Source of the DNA: Massilia sp. CF038
Lineage (GTDB): Bacteria > Pseudomonadota > Gammaproteobacteria > Burkholderiales > Burkholderiaceae_D
DNA length: 64,000 nucleotides
Reading direction: 5' to 3'
NCBI RefSeq assembly: GCF_900129765.1
Contig: NZ_FQWU01000001.1
Span: 1,798,001 to 1,862,000 of the forward strand
Numbering within the stretch: position 1 is the stretch's first letter; each line of letters starts with the position of its first letter. Both the position numbers and the translations under genes were made by a program. Of the stretch, positions 42,678-53,703 are shown piece after piece. Under the pieces are notes generated by a model. The model did not search any database. It was not told where the DNA came from and was given only the letters and a program-made list of their open reading frames with translations.

Positions 42678-42749
42678 CAAATGTGGAGACTTGTTTGAGT
42701 CTCTACAGAACGACCCGAATACAATCTGTCATTTATTGGAGCCCTGCAC

Positions 42750-43466
42750 ATGTCGAAACCAGCCTACAAACGCGTACTTCTGAAACTGTCCGGCGAAGCT
42801 CTGATGGGCGATGATGCCTATGGCATCAACCGCGGCACGATCGAGCGCATGGTCGCCGACGTGGCGGAAGTGGCAAAGGCAGGCGTGGAACTGGCAGTGG
42901 TGATCGGCGGCGGCAACATCTTCCGCGGCGTCGCTCCTGGTGCGCAAGGCATGGACCGCGCCACCGCCGACTACATGGGCATGCTGGCGACCGTCATGAA
43001 CGCGCTGGCCCTGGCTGACGCCATGCGCCATGTGGGCATCACCGCACGCGTGATGTCGGCCATCGGCATCGAGCAAGTGGTCGAGCCATACGTGCGCCCG
43101 AAAGCGCTGCAATACCTGGAAGAGGGCAAGGTCGTCGTGTTCGCAGCGGGCACCGGCAACCCCTTCTTCACCACCGATACCGCAGCCGCACTGCGCGGTT
43201 CGGAAATCTCCGCCGAAATCGTCCTGAAAGCGACCAAGGTCGATGGCGTATATACTGCCGATCCAAAGAAAGACCCGAACGCCACGCGTTACGAGTCGAT
43301 CACGTTCGACGAAGCCATCTCGAAGCATCTGCAGGTGATGGACGCCACCGCGTTCGCCCTGTGCCGCGACCAGAAGCTGCCGATCAAGGTGTTTTCCATC
43401 GTTAAGCCGGGCGCGCTGATGCGTGTCGTCATGGGCGAAGACGAAGGTACACTGGTACACGTTTAA
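42750..43466 (+). CDS. pyrH: uridylate kinase
   Basis: This 238-residue UMP kinase of the amino-acid-kinase fold, not the eukaryotic type, makes UDP. Motifs are [25 protein letters not shown] and [17 protein letters not shown]. The order tsf-pyrH-frr is universal in the group. The start follows TTGGAGCC. Confidence 0.98.
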   Translation: MSKPAYKRVLLKLSGEALMGDDAYGINRGTIERMVADVAEVAKAGVELAVVIGGGNIFRGVAPGAQGMDRATADYMGMLATVMNALALADAMRHVGITARVMSAIGIEQVVEPYVRPKALQYLEEGKVVVFAAGTGNPFFTTDTAAALRGSEISAEIVLKATKVDGVYTADPKKDPNATRYESITFDEAISKHLQVMDATAFALCRDQKLPIKVFSIVKPGALMRVVMGEDEGTLVHV

Positions 43467-43496
43467 TAATACAAGCCACCGTTTTAGGAGAGCAGC

Positions 43497-44057
43497 ATGA
43501 CTATCGCTGACGTCAAGAAGAGCGCCAACGAGCGCATGATCAAGTCGATCGACACCCTCAAGGGCGATCTGGCCAAGGTCCGCACGGGCCGCGCCCACAC
43601 CGGTATTCTCGACCACATCACGGTCGACTACTATGGCGCGCCGACCGCGCTCACGCAGATCGCCAACGTGACGCTGATCGATGCGCGCACCATTGGTGTG
43701 CAGCCGTGGGAGAAAAAGATGCTGAACGCCGTGGAAAAGGCGATTCGCGATTCCGATCTGGGCTTGAACCCGTCGTCGCAAGGCGAGATGATCCGCGTGC
43801 CAACGCCACCGCTGACCGAAGAGCGCCGCAAGGAGATGGTCAAGCTGGTCAAGGGCGAAGCGGAAGACGCTAAAATCGCGATCCGCAACATCCGCCGCGA
43901 CGCCAATGAATCGCTGAAGAAGCTGGTCAAGGACAAGGCTTGCTCGGAAGATGACGAGCGCCGTGCATCGGAAGAGATTCAAAAGCTGACCGACAAGTTT
44001 GTGATTGATGTTGACAAGCTGGTGGCTGAGAAAGAGAAGGAAGTGCTGACGGTGTAG
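43497..44057 (+). CDS. frr: ribosome recycling factor
   Basis: This 186-residue factor splits post-termination ribosomes with EF-G. Conserved features are the helix bundle with [44 protein letters not shown] and [20 protein letters not shown] (trimmed). The start follows TTAGGAGAG. Repeat copy 8 begins 13 nt after its stop. Confidence 0.98.
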   Translation: MTIADVKKSANERMIKSIDTLKGDLAKVRTGRAHTGILDHITVDYYGAPTALTQIANVTLIDARTIGVQPWEKKMLNAVEKAIRDSDLGLNPSSQGEMIRVPTPPLTEERRKEMVKLVKGEAEDAKIAIRNIRRDANESLKKLVKDKACSEDDERRASEEIQKLTDKFVIDVDKLVAEKEKEVLTV

Positions 44058-44070
44058 TCGGCGGGCAGCG

Positions 44071-44157
44071 ACGTCGTCCTCGCGAAGGCGGGGACCTATC
44101 CCACGCGGAACAACTTCGGTAACGTGGTATGGGCCCCCGCCTTCGCGAGGGCGATGC
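44071..44157. repeat. intergenic palindromic repeat, copy 8
   Basis: This 87-nt copy has a T-type left arm and a C-type right arm, and a flipped core (GAACAACTTCGG on the plus strand). It lies between the co-directional frr and uppS, 13 nt after the frr stop and 35 nt before the uppS start. It marks the border between the translation and the envelope parts of the superoperon. Confidence 0.88.
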
Positions 44158-44192
44158 AGCTCTGTGCAGCAAGTACGATTTAGTCTGGATTT

Positions 44193-44945
44193 ATGATATT
44201 TAAAAGTTCGACCACAGAAGTGCCGGAAGTGGCGGCCGTGCCGCGCCATGTTGCCATCATCATGGACGGCAACGGACGCTGGGCGACCAAACGCTTCCTG
44301 CCGCGCGTGGCCGGTCACGTCAAGGGCGTGGAGGCGGTGCGCGACATCGTCGAAGCCTGCGCCTTGCGCGGGGTGGAATACCTGACCCTGTTTGCCTTCT
44401 CGTCCGAGAACTGGCGCCGTCCCGAAGAAGAAGTCTCGCTCCTGATGCGCCTGTTCGTCACGGCCCTGGAACGCGAAGTGTCGAAGATGCACGCCAATAA
44501 CATCCGCCTGAAGGTGGTCGGCGATCTGTCGCGTTTTGATGCCAAGCTGCAAGAGATGATTGCGAATGCCGAGCGCCGCACCGCCAACAATACGCGCCTG
44601 ACCGTCACTGTCTGCGCCAACTACGGCGGCCGCTGGGACATCATGCAAGCCACCAGCAAGATGGTCAAAGCCAACCCTGGCGTCACCGACTTCACCGAGG
44701 CGCAGCTGGCCGAGCACCTGGCCATGGCGTACGCGCCCGAGCCAGACCTGTTCATCCGCACCGGCGGGGAAGAGCGCATTTCCAACTTCCTGCTGTGGCA
44801 GCTGGCATACTCGGAGTTTTACTTTACCGAAACCTACTGGCCCGATTTCTCGCCCGAGGCGCTCGACACCGCCATCGCTTCCTACCAGCACCGGGAGCGC
44901 CGTTTCGGCCGCACCGGCGCCCAACTGGCTGAAAAGAAAACCTGA
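44193..44945 (+). CDS. uppS: undecaprenyl diphosphate synthase
   Basis: This 250-residue cis-prenyltransferase makes the C55 lipid carrier for peptidoglycan and LPS O-antigen. The catalytic motif is [15 protein letters not shown]; others are [15 protein letters not shown] and [23 protein letters not shown] couples its stop to the cdsA start. Confidence 0.97.
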   Translation: MIFKSSTTEVPEVAAVPRHVAIIMDGNGRWATKRFLPRVAGHVKGVEAVRDIVEACALRGVEYLTLFAFSSENWRRPEEEVSLLMRLFVTALEREVSKMHANNIRLKVVGDLSRFDAKLQEMIANAERRTANNTRLTVTVCANYGGRWDIMQATSKMVKANPGVTDFTEAQLAEHLAMAYAPEPDLFIRTGGEERISNFLLWQLAYSEFYFTETYWPDFSPEALDTAIASYQHRERRFGRTGAQLAEKKT

Positions 44946-45775
44946 TGCTCATTACCCGGATTATCACTGCCGTTGTCCTGCTCGTCATCCTGCTGGCGGT
45001 TCTGTTCGGCGGATACTATCCGGCGTTCGTGGTCGTTGTGCTGGCCTTCCTGATGGCCGCCGTGACCGAGTGCTTCCAGCTGTTTGGCCGCACCCGCAAA
45101 CAGGCCGCCATTGTCGCCGTGTTCTGGGTGGCAGCGTTTGCCTATGCCTTCCTGTACAACCCGAACGCGCCGTATCAGTTCTTCTTCGCCATCAGTACAG
45201 CGATCTGGCTGATCCGCTTCGTACCGTCGCTGAAAACCGGCTTGCCGCCGCTCGAGAGCGTGCGCAGCACCACCATGGGCATGCTGTACGCCATGACTAT
45301 CATCACCACCTTCGCGGCGATTGTCATCTTCTTCAAGCAGTCCGCGATTTTCCTGCTGTCGGTCCTGGCGCTGGTGTGGATTGCCGATATTGGCGCTTAT
45401 TTCTCGGGCAAGGCCTTCGGCAAGCGCAAGCTGGCGCCCACCATTTCGCCTGGTAAATCCTGGGAAGGCGCGATTGGCGGCGGTATCGCCGTGCTGGTGC
45501 TGTCGAGCCTGGTAATCCTGTTTGGCGGCCCATGGCTGAATAATACCTTCGTGGTGCAGCTGCATGCGCAAATGGGCTGGGCCGCCACCCTGGGCATTCT
45601 GGTGGTGCTGACGGCCGCCAGCGTGGTCGGCGACCTGTTCGAGTCGCAGCTCAAGCGCCGTGCCGGCGTCAAGGACAGCAGCAATCTGCTGCCTGGCCAC
45701 GGCGGCGTACTTGACCGCATTGACGCCCTGATCCCCACGCTGCCGCTGGCCGCGCTGATTCACCTGGCGCTGTAG
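44945..45775 (+). CDS. cdsA: phosphatidate cytidylyltransferase
   Basis: This 276-residue integral membrane enzyme makes CDP-diacylglycerol from CTP and phosphatidate. It has seven to eight TM helices and the CdsA signature near the C-terminus ([20 protein letters not shown] then [11 protein letters not shown]). It starts inside the uppS stop (TGATG) and is followed by dxr 11 nt after its stop. Confidence 0.96.
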   Translation: MLITRIITAVVLLVILLAVLFGGYYPAFVVVVLAFLMAAVTECFQLFGRTRKQAAIVAVFWVAAFAYAFLYNPNAPYQFFFAISTAIWLIRFVPSLKTGLPPLESVRSTTMGMLYAMTIITTFAAIVIFFKQSAIFLLSVLALVWIADIGAYFSGKAFGKRKLAPTISPGKSWEGAIGGGIAVLVLSSLVILFGGPWLNNTFVVQLHAQMGWAATLGILVVLTAASVVGDLFESQLKRRAGVKDSSNLLPGHGGVLDRIDALIPTLPLAALIHLAL

Positions 45776-45786
45776 AAGGACCTCAC

Positions 45787-46968
45787 ATGCAACGCATCAC
45801 AATCTTGGGCGCGACCGGTTCGATCGGCGTGTCAACGCTGGACGTGCTTGCCCGCCACCCTGATAAATACCGCGTGTATGCCTTGTCGGCCCACAGCCGG
45901 GTCGAAGAACTGGCCGCCCAGTGCGCGCAGTTTCGTCCCGAGCGCGCCGTGGTCGGCACGGCTGAAGCAGCCCAGCGCCTTGCCGCGCTGCTGGCGGAGC
46001 AGGGCGTGCGCACCGAAGTCGAATACGGCGAAGCCGCCCTGTGCGCGATTGCGTCCAGCGCGGGCACCGATACTGTGATGGCCGCCATCGTCGGCGCCGC
46101 CGGTCTGGCGCCGACCCTGGCCGCGGCGCGCGCGGGCAAGAAGATCCTGCTGGCGAACAAGGAAGCGCTGGTCATGTCCGGCCAGCTGTTCATGGATGCG
46201 GTGCAGGCGCATGGCGCCACGCTGCTGCCGATCGACAGCGAGCACAATGCCATTTTCCAGTCGCTGCCGCAGTCGTATGCCCGTTCGCCCAAGGCCGCCG
46301 GTGTGGCCAAGATTTTGCTGACCGCGTCGGGCGGCCCCTTCCTCAAGCGCGCTGTCGAGACGCTGGAAAACGTCACGCCGGCCGAAGCCTGCAAGCACCC
46401 GAACTGGGAAATGGGGCGCAAGATCTCGGTCGATTCGGCCACCATGATGAACAAGGGTCTGGAAGTGATCGAGGCGCACTGGCTGTTTGGCGCGCCCGCT
46501 TCCCTGATCGAGGTGGTGATTCACCCGCAAAGCGTGATCCACTCGATGGTGTCGTACACCGATGGTTCGGTCATCGCGGAGCTGGGCAACCCGGACATGC
46601 GCACCCCAATCGCCAATGCACTGGCGTTCCCGGAGCGGATCGAGTCCGGCGTGGCCCAACTCGACCTGACCGTGGTCGGCACGCTGCAGTTTGAAAAACC
46701 CGATTTCAAGCGCTTCCCGTGCCTGGCACTGGCGTTTGAGGCACTGGAAGCAGGCGGCACTGCACCTGCTTTGCTGAACGCGGCCAACGAAGTGGCGGTG
46801 GAAGCGTTTTTGGACAGCCGCATTGGGTTCCGTGAGATCGACCGGGTCATTGCCCGCGTCATGCACGAAAACCCGCACGGCGCTGCCAGCAGCATTGACG
46901 CCGTCATGGCGCAGGATGCGCACGCACGGCGCGCCGCCGCCGGCATCATTGCCGGACAGGCCAGATGA
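45787..46968 (+). CDS. dxr: 1-deoxy-D-xylulose-5-phosphate reductoisomerase
   Basis: This 393-residue enzyme commits DXP to the non-mevalonate isoprenoid pathway, which feeds uppS. NADPH-binding is in [15 protein letters not shown], and metal and substrate motifs are [14 protein letters not shown] and the [19 protein letters not shown] region. The start follows AGGACCTCAC. It overlaps rseP by 4 nt. Confidence 0.97.
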   Translation: MQRITILGATGSIGVSTLDVLARHPDKYRVYALSAHSRVEELAAQCAQFRPERAVVGTAEAAQRLAALLAEQGVRTEVEYGEAALCAIASSAGTDTVMAAIVGAAGLAPTLAAARAGKKILLANKEALVMSGQLFMDAVQAHGATLLPIDSEHNAIFQSLPQSYARSPKAAGVAKILLTASGGPFLKRAVETLENVTPAEACKHPNWEMGRKISVDSATMMNKGLEVIEAHWLFGAPASLIEVVIHPQSVIHSMVSYTDGSVIAELGNPDMRTPIANALAFPERIESGVAQLDLTVVGTLQFEKPDFKRFPCLALAFEALEAGGTAPALLNAANEVAVEAFLDSRIGFREIDRVIARVMHENPHGAASSIDAVMAQDAHARRAAAGIIAGQAR

Positions 46969-48308
46969 GCGTCCTGATGAAAATCATCGCCTTCCTGCTG
47001 TCGGTGGGGCCGCTGATTATTCTTCACGAACTGGGACATTACTTTGCCGCGCGCGCCTGCGGCGTGAAGGTGGTGCGTTTTTCCATCTTCATGGGCAAGA
47101 TCATCTGGTCGCGCAAATTCGGCCGTGACCAGACCGAATGGGCCATTTCAGCCATTCCGATCGGCGGCTACGTCAAAATGCTGGACGACCGCGATCCGGC
47201 CACCCGTGCCACGACCCCCGAAGATCAGAAGCGCGAATTCACGCGCCAGAATGTCTGGAAGCGGATCGCCATCATCGGCGCCGGTCCCCTGACGAATTTT
47301 ATCGTTGCCATCTTCCTGCTGGCCGGCTTGTTCATGCACGGCGTGCCGGAGCCGGGTAACAAGGTACGCATTGTGCCGGTGGAATCGGTGGCTTACCAGG
47401 CCGGTCTGCGAGGAGGCGAGGCGATTGTGGCCGTCGACGGCGAGCCGGTTGAGGCCTGGGGCGAGATCCACATGGCCTTCGTGCGCGCGGCCATGGACAA
47501 GCAGGAAGTGCGGCTTGACCTGCGCCAGGAGGGCGGGGGCAACATCGCGGCTGTGATCCCCGCATCCGCAATGTCTGCGAGCAAGCTCGACGGTGATGTG
47601 CTGGGCAGCCTTGGCCTTATGGTGCAGCGTCAGGCGGCCACGATCGGCATGGTGTTCCCGGACGGCGCGGCCGCCCGCGCCGGATTGCAAAGTGGCGACG
47701 TGGTGCTGGCCGTGGACGGCAAGCCGATGATCGACGGGATCACCACGATTGACGCCATCCGCGCCTCACAAGGCCAACCCCTTGCCGTTCTGGTGCAGCG
47801 CGGCGCCGAACAGATCACGCTGCAGATCACGCCGCAGATCGAGCAAAGTGACAAGATCGCTCGCATTAAGGCCGAGGTACTGTCGCCGGCCGTCACGGTA
47901 ATGGTGGTGCGCGGTCCCGTTGATGCCGTTGCCAAAGGCGCCAGCGCGACCTGGGAGCAGTCGGTCCTGATCGTGAAAATGATCGGCAAAATGTTCACCG
48001 GCGAGGTCTCTGTCAAAAACCTGACCGGCCCGATCACCATTGCCGACGTGGCCGATCAGACGATACGCCATGGACTGGTCGAGACGCTCAAGCTGATTGC
48101 GGCCATCAGCATAGGGCTGGGGGTAATGAATCTGTTACCAATTCCGGTGCTGGATGGGGGGCTTTTGCTGTATTATTCGCTGGAAGTTTTGACCGGCCGG
48201 CCTTTGCCTCCCAAGGTAGACCAGCACGTAAGGACGGTGGGATTTGTCCTGTTTGTGATGCTAATGTCGCTGGCCCTCTACAATGATGTCACGCGGCTGA
48301 TCAGTTAA
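46965..48308 (+). CDS. rseP: site-2 protease RseP
   Basis: This 447-residue inner-membrane zinc protease cuts anti-sigma factors and signal-peptide remnants. HExxH is H21-E22…H25 ([15 protein letters not shown]). Two PDZ domains lie around 110-280 and the C-terminal metal motif is [16 protein letters not shown]. The ATG overlaps the dxr stop. Neighbouring bamA and lipid A genes are a common arrangement. Confidence 0.96.
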   Translation: MSVLMKIIAFLLSVGPLIILHELGHYFAARACGVKVVRFSIFMGKIIWSRKFGRDQTEWAISAIPIGGYVKMLDDRDPATRATTPEDQKREFTRQNVWKRIAIIGAGPLTNFIVAIFLLAGLFMHGVPEPGNKVRIVPVESVAYQAGLRGGEAIVAVDGEPVEAWGEIHMAFVRAAMDKQEVRLDLRQEGGGNIAAVIPASAMSASKLDGDVLGSLGLMVQRQAATIGMVFPDGAAARAGLQSGDVVLAVDGKPMIDGITTIDAIRASQGQPLAVLVQRGAEQITLQITPQIEQSDKIARIKAEVLSPAVTVMVVRGPVDAVAKGASATWEQSVLIVKMIGKMFTGEVSVKNLTGPITIADVADQTIRHGLVETLKLIAAISIGLGVMNLLPIPVLDGGLLLYYSLEVLTGRPLPPKVDQHVRTVGFVLFVMLMSLALYNDVTRLIS

Positions 48309-48369
48309 GCGCCGCGCATCCCGAATAAATATGTATGTTGTCGAACGATTGACCCATTGAATAACCCCA

Positions 48370-50706
48370 ATGAAATTACACACTGAACGTTTTGCCGCTT
48401 CTTTCTTTCGCCGTAGTTTAATCGGCGCCGCCGTTCTCGTTATGTGCGCAGCGCCTGCGCTGGCAGTCAATCCATTCGTCGTCAAGGACATCCGTGTCGA
48501 AGGCATCCAGCGCACCGAAGCTGGTACCGTGTTCAGCTACCTGCCAGTGCGTGTCGGCGAAACCTTCGACGATACCAAGAGTATTGCCGCAATCAAGGCT
48601 CTGTATGCCACCGGCTTTTTCAAGGACGTGCGGCTGGAAGAAGAAAACGGTGTGCTGGTCGTGCTGGTCGAAGAGCGTCCCGCCATTTCGACAGTGGACT
48701 TCACCGGCACCAAGGAATTCGAAAAAGATGTGCTGATCAAGGCGCTGAAAGAAATCGGCGTGGGCGAAGCGAAAACCTTCGACAAATCGTCGGTCGAGCG
48801 AGCTGAGCAAGAACTCAAGCGCCAGTACCTGTCGCACGGCCTGTACGGCGTCAAAGTCACCACCACGGTCACCCCGATCGAGCGTAACCGCGTCACCGTG
48901 ATGTTCAACGTCGATGAAGGCGAGACCGCGCGCATCAAGCAGATCAGCATTGTCGGCAACAAGGCATTCGAAGACAAGGAACTGCGTCAGCTTCTGACGC
49001 TGAACACGCACGGCTGGTTCAGCTGGTACACCAAGGCGGACCAGTACTCCAAGACCAAGCTGACGGGCGATATCGAGTCGATCAAGTCGTTCTACCTGAA
49101 CCGCGGCTATCTGGAAGCGAATGTCGAGTCGACCCAGGTGGCAATCACCCCCGACAAAAAAGACATCTACCTGACCATCAACATCACAGAAGGTGAACAG
49201 TACAAGGTTGCCGGCGTCAAGCTCGAAGGCGAAATGTTCGGCCGCGAAGCCGAACTGCAGCAGCTGATTCTGCTGAAGCCGGGCGCGATTTATTCGGGCG
49301 AACTGCTGACCGAATCGAACAAGCGCATTTCAGAGCGCATGGGCGAATTTGGCTATGCCTTCGCCAACGTGAATGCCAACCCCGAAATTGACCGCGACAA
49401 GCGCGAAGTCGTGTTCACTTTCCTGGTCGATCCGGGCAAGCGCGCCTACGTGCGCCGCATGAACGTGGCTGGTAACACCACCAGCCGCGACGAAGTCATT
49501 CGCCGCGAATTCCGCCAGTTTGAAGGCTCCTGGTACGATGGCAACCGCGTCAAGCTCTCGCGCGACCGCGTCGACCGTCTTGGCTACTTCAAGGATGTGA
49601 CGATCGATACGCCGGAAGTGCCGGGCACGGGCGACCAGGTCGACGTGAACGTCACCGTGGTCGAAAAGCCGACCGGTAACTTCATGATTGGCGGCTCGTT
49701 CTCGCAATCGGAAAAATTCACCTTCACGGCATCGATCCAGCAAGCCAACTTTGCCGGTAGCGGCAACACGGTGGGTCTGGAACTCAATACCAGCCATTAT
49801 GGCCGCACGATCGCGTTCTCGCAGACCGACCCGTACTTCACCGACGATGGCATCTCGCAGTCGTTCGAGCTGTACACCCGTACCTCGCGTCCGCCCGCAG
49901 TCAATCAGGGTACCTACAGCGTCAAGCAGTCCGGCGCCAAGATCAGCTACGGTGTGCCGTTCTCGGAAGCCGATACCGTGTTCTTCGGCATTGGTCTGGA
50001 ACGCACCGTGATCGAGACGGACGAATCGAGCCCGAATCGCTTCCGCGACTACGTGACGCAAATTACCGGCATTCCTGACGGGATCGGCATTGCCAAGGCC
50101 AATGCGCTGCCACTGACGGCAGCCTGGGCCCGCGACAGCCGCGACAGCGCCGTCACGCCAAACCGTGGCCGCTTCCAGCGCGCCAATCTGGAACTCGATC
50201 TGGTGGGCGACTCGAAGTATTACCGCGCTGTCTACGAGCAGCAGTGGTACCGTCCGATCACCCGCAAGATGACGCTCGCGCTCAAGGGCGAGATCGATTA
50301 CGGTCGCGGCTTGCAGGGCAAGCAGTACCCGGTCTTCAAAAACTTCTACGCCGGCGGTATCGGTTCGGTGCGCGGCTACACCAGCTCTTCGCTCGGTGTG
50401 CTCGACTCGCGTACCGGCGACGTGCTGGGCGGCTCGACCCGTATCATTGGCCAGGCCGAATTGCAGTTGCCATTCCCGGGCAGCGGCACCGACCGCAGCC
50501 TGCGCTGGTTCGGTTTCCTGGACGGTGGCCAGGTGTTCCAGGAACGCCAGAAAATCCGCGCCAACGAGCTGCGTTTCTCGGCCGGTCTGGGCTTATCCTG
50601 GATTTCCCCGGTCGGTCCGCTCAAGTTGAGTTATGCTTTGCCTTTGAACGACAAACCGCGTGACCGCCTCGAGCGCTTCCAGTTCCAGATGGGTACCGGT
50701 TTCTGA
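48370..50706 (+). CDS. bamA: outer-membrane protein assembly factor BamA
   Basis: This 778-residue Omp85 protein has a signal peptide (cleavage near ALA-VNPFVV), five POTRA domains (about 25-425) starting VVKDIRVEGIQRTEAGTVF, and a 16-strand barrel containing the VRGY motif (GIGSVRGYTSSSLG). It ends in a C-terminal Phe (FQFQMGTGF). It inserts outer-membrane beta-barrel proteins, including the TonB receptor and the small barrel in this window. Confidence 0.97.
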   Translation: MKLHTERFAASFFRRSLIGAAVLVMCAAPALAVNPFVVKDIRVEGIQRTEAGTVFSYLPVRVGETFDDTKSIAAIKALYATGFFKDVRLEEENGVLVVLVEERPAISTVDFTGTKEFEKDVLIKALKEIGVGEAKTFDKSSVERAEQELKRQYLSHGLYGVKVTTTVTPIERNRVTVMFNVDEGETARIKQISIVGNKAFEDKELRQLLTLNTHGWFSWYTKADQYSKTKLTGDIESIKSFYLNRGYLEANVESTQVAITPDKKDIYLTINITEGEQYKVAGVKLEGEMFGREAELQQLILLKPGAIYSGELLTESNKRISERMGEFGYAFANVNANPEIDRDKREVVFTFLVDPGKRAYVRRMNVAGNTTSRDEVIRREFRQFEGSWYDGNRVKLSRDRVDRLGYFKDVTIDTPEVPGTGDQVDVNVTVVEKPTGNFMIGGSFSQSEKFTFTASIQQANFAGSGNTVGLELNTSHYGRTIAFSQTDPYFTDDGISQSFELYTRTSRPPAVNQGTYSVKQSGAKISYGVPFSEADTVFFGIGLERTVIETDESSPNRFRDYVTQITGIPDGIGIAKANALPLTAAWARDSRDSAVTPNRGRFQRANLELDLVGDSKYYRAVYEQQWYRPITRKMTLALKGEIDYGRGLQGKQYPVFKNFYAGGIGSVRGYTSSSLGVLDSRTGDVLGGSTRIIGQAELQLPFPGSGTDRSLRWFGFLDGGQVFQERQKIRANELRFSAGLGLSWISPVGPLKLSYALPLNDKPRDRLERFQFQMGTGF

Positions 50707-50728
50707 TCATCCAAGACAGCGGAGAACT

Positions 50729-51259
50729 ATGTTGAACATTGTGAGTGCCTCCATGCCAAAACGGCTGCTTTTGCTGTGCGCCCTGTGCGTGTGCTCACTG
50801 GCACATGCGCAGGCACAGGCCCAGCGCACGCCGAGCCGGATCGGCATCGTGTACATCGAACGGCTGATGATCGAGTCGAAAATGGCCAAAGCGGCCGACG
50901 CCAAGATCGAGGAAGAGTTTTCCAAGCGACAGAAGAAGCTGCAGGATCAGATTGCCCTGTTCAAGGCCACGTCCGACAAGTTTGACGGCGAAGCGCCTAC
51001 CCTGGCCGAATCGGACCGGATTCGCCGTGCGCGCGAGCTGCTCGACATCGAAAAGGATGTGCAGCGCGCCCAGCGCGAGTTCCGCGAAGACCTGATTCAG
51101 CGCAAGAGCGAAGAACGCGACAAAATTGGCATCAAGGCCAAGAAAATCATTGAGCAGATCGCCGAGCAGGAGCAGCTTGACGTGGTGCTGCAGGATGCGG
51201 TGTGGTTCAGTGCACGGATTGACGTGACCGACAAAGTGCTCAAGGCGCTGGATAAGTAA
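50729..51259 (+). CDS. skp: periplasmic chaperone Skp/OmpH
   Basis: This 176-residue exported coiled-coil chaperone carries unfolded outer-membrane proteins to BamA. The start is ATG 50729 with CGGAGAAC upstream. A signal peptide ends near AHA-QAQ, and the Skp head RIGIVYIERLMIESKMAKAAD is followed by long charged helices. It lies 22 nt after bamA. Repeat copy 9 begins 10 nt after its stop. Confidence 0.93.
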   Translation: MLNIVSASMPKRLLLLCALCVCSLAHAQAQAQRTPSRIGIVYIERLMIESKMAKAADAKIEEEFSKRQKKLQDQIALFKATSDKFDGEAPTLAESDRIRRARELLDIEKDVQRAQREFREDLIQRKSEERDKIGIKAKKIIEQIAEQEQLDVVLQDAVWFSARIDVTDKVLKALDK

Positions 51260-51269
51260 TACAGCACGC

Positions 51270-51343
51270 ACATCGTCCTCGCGAAGGCGGGGACCCATGG
51301 CACGCTAGCTCAGTATGGGTCCCCGCCTTCGCGAGGACGATGT
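51270..51343. repeat. intergenic palindromic repeat, copy 9 (shortened)
   Basis: At 74 nt this is the shortest copy. It has intact T-type arms (CATCGTCCTCGCGAAGG… / …CCTTCGCGAGGACGATG) but the core is deleted, leaving CACGCTAGCTCAG. The loss of the core with arms kept suggests that the arms matter. It lies between skp and lpxD. Confidence 0.86.
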
Positions 51344-51380
51344 AGTGGTTTTTTTAATTCTCTTCACTCGAAAGACCAGG

Positions 51381-52430
51381 ATGGGCACTCGACTAGGTGA
51401 ATTGGTCGAACGCTTGGGTGGTCAACTGGCGGGCGATCCGAATATTGAAGTTCAGGGGATTGCACCGCTGCTTGAAGCCGGCGTTTCGCACATCAGCTTT
51501 CTCAGCAATAGCAAACTGCGGGCCCAGGCCGCGCAGTGCGGGGCGGCCGCGCTGATCGTCTCGCCCAACGACGATGAAATCATCGCCGCCACCTACCAGG
51601 GCGCGCGCATCGTTACCAAAAATCCGTATGCCTACTTTGCCCGCGCAGCGCAGTATTTTGCGTCGCTGACCGCCATCGTTCCCGCGCCGGGCATTGCGCC
51701 ATCGGCCGTGGTCGACTCGTCCGCCAGGGTCGCCGCCAGCGCCCATATCGGCGCTCAGGTGACGATTGAAGCGGGCGCCGTGGTGGGCGAGGGCGCCGTC
51801 ATCGGCGCCGGCTGCTTTATCGGACGCGAGGCCGAAATTGGCGCCGGCACCGAACTGTTTGCCAACGTGACCTTCCACGCCAAATGCCGTATCGGCGCGC
51901 GCGGCATCATTCACTCGGGCGCCGTGATCGGCACCGACGGCTTCGGTTTCGCCAACGAGGGCGGGGTCTACATCAAGATCCCCCAGACCGGGCGCGTGAT
52001 CATCGGCGACGACGTCGATATCGGTGCCAACACGACCATTGACCGTGGCGCGCTGGCCGACACCATCATCGAAGACGGCGTCAAGCTCGATAACCAGATT
52101 CAGATTGGCCACAACTGCCACATCGGCGCCCATACCGCCATGGCTGGCTGCGTGGGTGTGGCGGGCAGCGCCAAGATCGGCAAATACTGCACCTTTGGCG
52201 GCGCCGCCATGGTGCTGGGACACCTGACCATTGCCGACCATGTGCACATTTCATCGGGCAGCATGGTGTCGCGCTCGATCCTGGAGGCCGGTCAATACAC
52301 GGGCTTCTACCCGCTGGCAAAAAACGCCGACTGGGAAAAAACTGCAGCAATCGTTCGCAATCTGGACACGATGCGCGATAAAATCCGGGCGCTGGAAAAA
52401 ACCATCAAAACACTGACAGAACAAAAATGA
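51381..52430 (+). CDS. lpxD: UDP-3-O-acylglucosamine N-acyltransferase
   Basis: This 349-residue left-handed beta-helix enzyme adds the N-linked hydroxyacyl chain in lipid A synthesis. ATG 51381 gives the usual head ([19 protein letters not shown]); the frame upstream runs through repeat copy 9. Hexapeptide repeats run from about 105 to 290, with the catalytic His in [16 protein letters not shown]. It overlaps fabZ by 4 nt. Confidence 0.96.
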   Translation: MGTRLGELVERLGGQLAGDPNIEVQGIAPLLEAGVSHISFLSNSKLRAQAAQCGAAALIVSPNDDEIIAATYQGARIVTKNPYAYFARAAQYFASLTAIVPAPGIAPSAVVDSSARVAASAHIGAQVTIEAGAVVGEGAVIGAGCFIGREAEIGAGTELFANVTFHAKCRIGARGIIHSGAVIGTDGFGFANEGGVYIKIPQTGRVIIGDDVDIGANTTIDRGALADTIIEDGVKLDNQIQIGHNCHIGAHTAMAGCVGVAGSAKIGKYCTFGGAAMVLGHLTIADHVHISSGSMVSRSILEAGQYTGFYPLAKNADWEKTAAIVRNLDTMRDKIRALEKTIKTLTEQK

Positions 52431-52915
52431 CCACTACAGACAACAGCAAGATGCTCGACATCTGCCAGATCAAGGCGCTCCTCCCACACCGCTACCCGCT
52501 GCTGCTGGTGGACCGCGTGCTCACCTGGGAAGCGAACAAGTCGATCACCGCGATCAAGAACGTGACCGCGAACGAAGAATTCTTCAACGGCCATTTCCCG
52601 CACAAGCCAGTCATGCCGGGCGTGCTGATGATCGAGGCACTGGCCCAAACGGCTGCCATTCTGTCGTTCCTGACCATGGGCGTGAAGCCGGACGAAAATT
52701 CGGTGGTGTACTTTGTCGGCATTGACAATGCGCGCTTCAAGCGCCCGGTCGGCCCTGGCGACCAGCTGAAGATGGATGTGGAAATCCTGCGCGTCTCGCG
52801 CGGCATCTGGAAATACAAGGCAGTTGGCACGGTCGACGGCGCGACCGCGCTGGAAGCAGAACTGATGTGCACCATTCGCAGCAGCGCCGACGCGAGCCAG
52901 CCAGTGGGGCAGTAA
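52427..52915 (+). CDS. fabZ: 3-hydroxyacyl-ACP dehydratase FabZ
   Basis: This 162-residue hot-dog-fold enzyme removes water from hydroxyacyl-ACP in fatty acid synthesis. The catalytic His/Glu region is [20 protein letters not shown], and [13 protein letters not shown] is typical. It sits between lpxD and lpxA, which compete for the same hydroxyacyl-ACP. It overlaps lpxD by 4 nt and lpxA by 1 nt. Confidence 0.97.
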   Translation: MTTTDNSKMLDICQIKALLPHRYPLLLVDRVLTWEANKSITAIKNVTANEEFFNGHFPHKPVMPGVLMIEALAQTAAILSFLTMGVKPDENSVVYFVGIDNARFKRPVGPGDQLKMDVEILRVSRGIWKYKAVGTVDGATALEAELMCTIRSSADASQPVGQ

Positions 52916-53703
52916 TGACAAAGATTCATCCTAGCGCGATCGTCGATCCGAAAGCCCAACTCGACAGTTCGGTGGAAGTCGGTGCGTTTTCCATCATTGG
53001 TCCAAACGTGTCGATCGATGCCGGTACCGTGGTTGGCCCGCACGTGGTCATTGAAGGCTATACGACGATCGGCAAGGACAATAAATTCTTCCAGTTTTCG
53101 TCGATCGGCGCTGCCCCGCAAGACAAAAAATGGGCCGGCGAGCCAACCCGTCTTGAGGTGGGCGACCGCAATACGGTGCGCGAATTTTGCACCTTCAATA
53201 CCGGCACCGTGCAGGACAAGGGCGTTACGCGCCTGGGCAATGACAACTGGATGTCGGCGTACGTCCATCTGGCGCATGACTGCCAGGTTGGCAGCAACAC
53301 GATCTTCTCGAACAATGCGCAGCTGGCCGGCCACGTGGAAGTGGGCGACTGGGCGATCTTGTCCGGCTACGCTGGCGTGCACCAGTTCTGCAAGATCGGT
53401 GCGCACGCGTTCATTGGCATGTATACCAGCCTGACCCAGGACGTGCCGCCGTACGTGCTGGTGACGGGTAACCCGGCCGGTGCGCGTGGCGTGAACATCG
53501 AAGGCTTGAAACGGCGCGGCTTCTCGCGCGCTGAAATCGACGCTGTGCGCAACGCCTACAAAACCGTGTACCGCAACAACCTGACCCTGGAAGAAGCCAA
53601 GGCGCAGCTGGCCAAGGATATGGCCGAAGCGACCGAAGGTGCTTCGTCGATTGGCGCCATGCTCGACTTCCTGGGCAGCGCTACCCGTGGCATCGTCCGC
53701 TGA
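52915..53703 (+). CDS. lpxA: UDP-N-acetylglucosamine O-acyltransferase
   Basis: This 262-residue beta-helix enzyme performs the first step of lipid A synthesis. The start TAATG at 52915 overlaps the fabZ stop. The head is TKIHPSAIVDPKAQLD, and the catalytic His region is YVHLAHDCQVGSNT. The C-terminal helical domain contains GFSRAEIDAVRNAYKTVYR. It overlaps lpxB by about 17 nt. Confidence 0.97.
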   Translation: MTKIHPSAIVDPKAQLDSSVEVGAFSIIGPNVSIDAGTVVGPHVVIEGYTTIGKDNKFFQFSSIGAAPQDKKWAGEPTRLEVGDRNTVREFCTFNTGTVQDKGVTRLGNDNWMSAYVHLAHDCQVGSNTIFSNNAQLAGHVEVGDWAILSGYAGVHQFCKIGAHAFIGMYTSLTQDVPPYVLVTGNPAGARGVNIEGLKRRGFSRAEIDAVRNAYKTVYRNNLTLEEAKAQLAKDMAEATEGASSIGAMLDFLGSATRGIVR

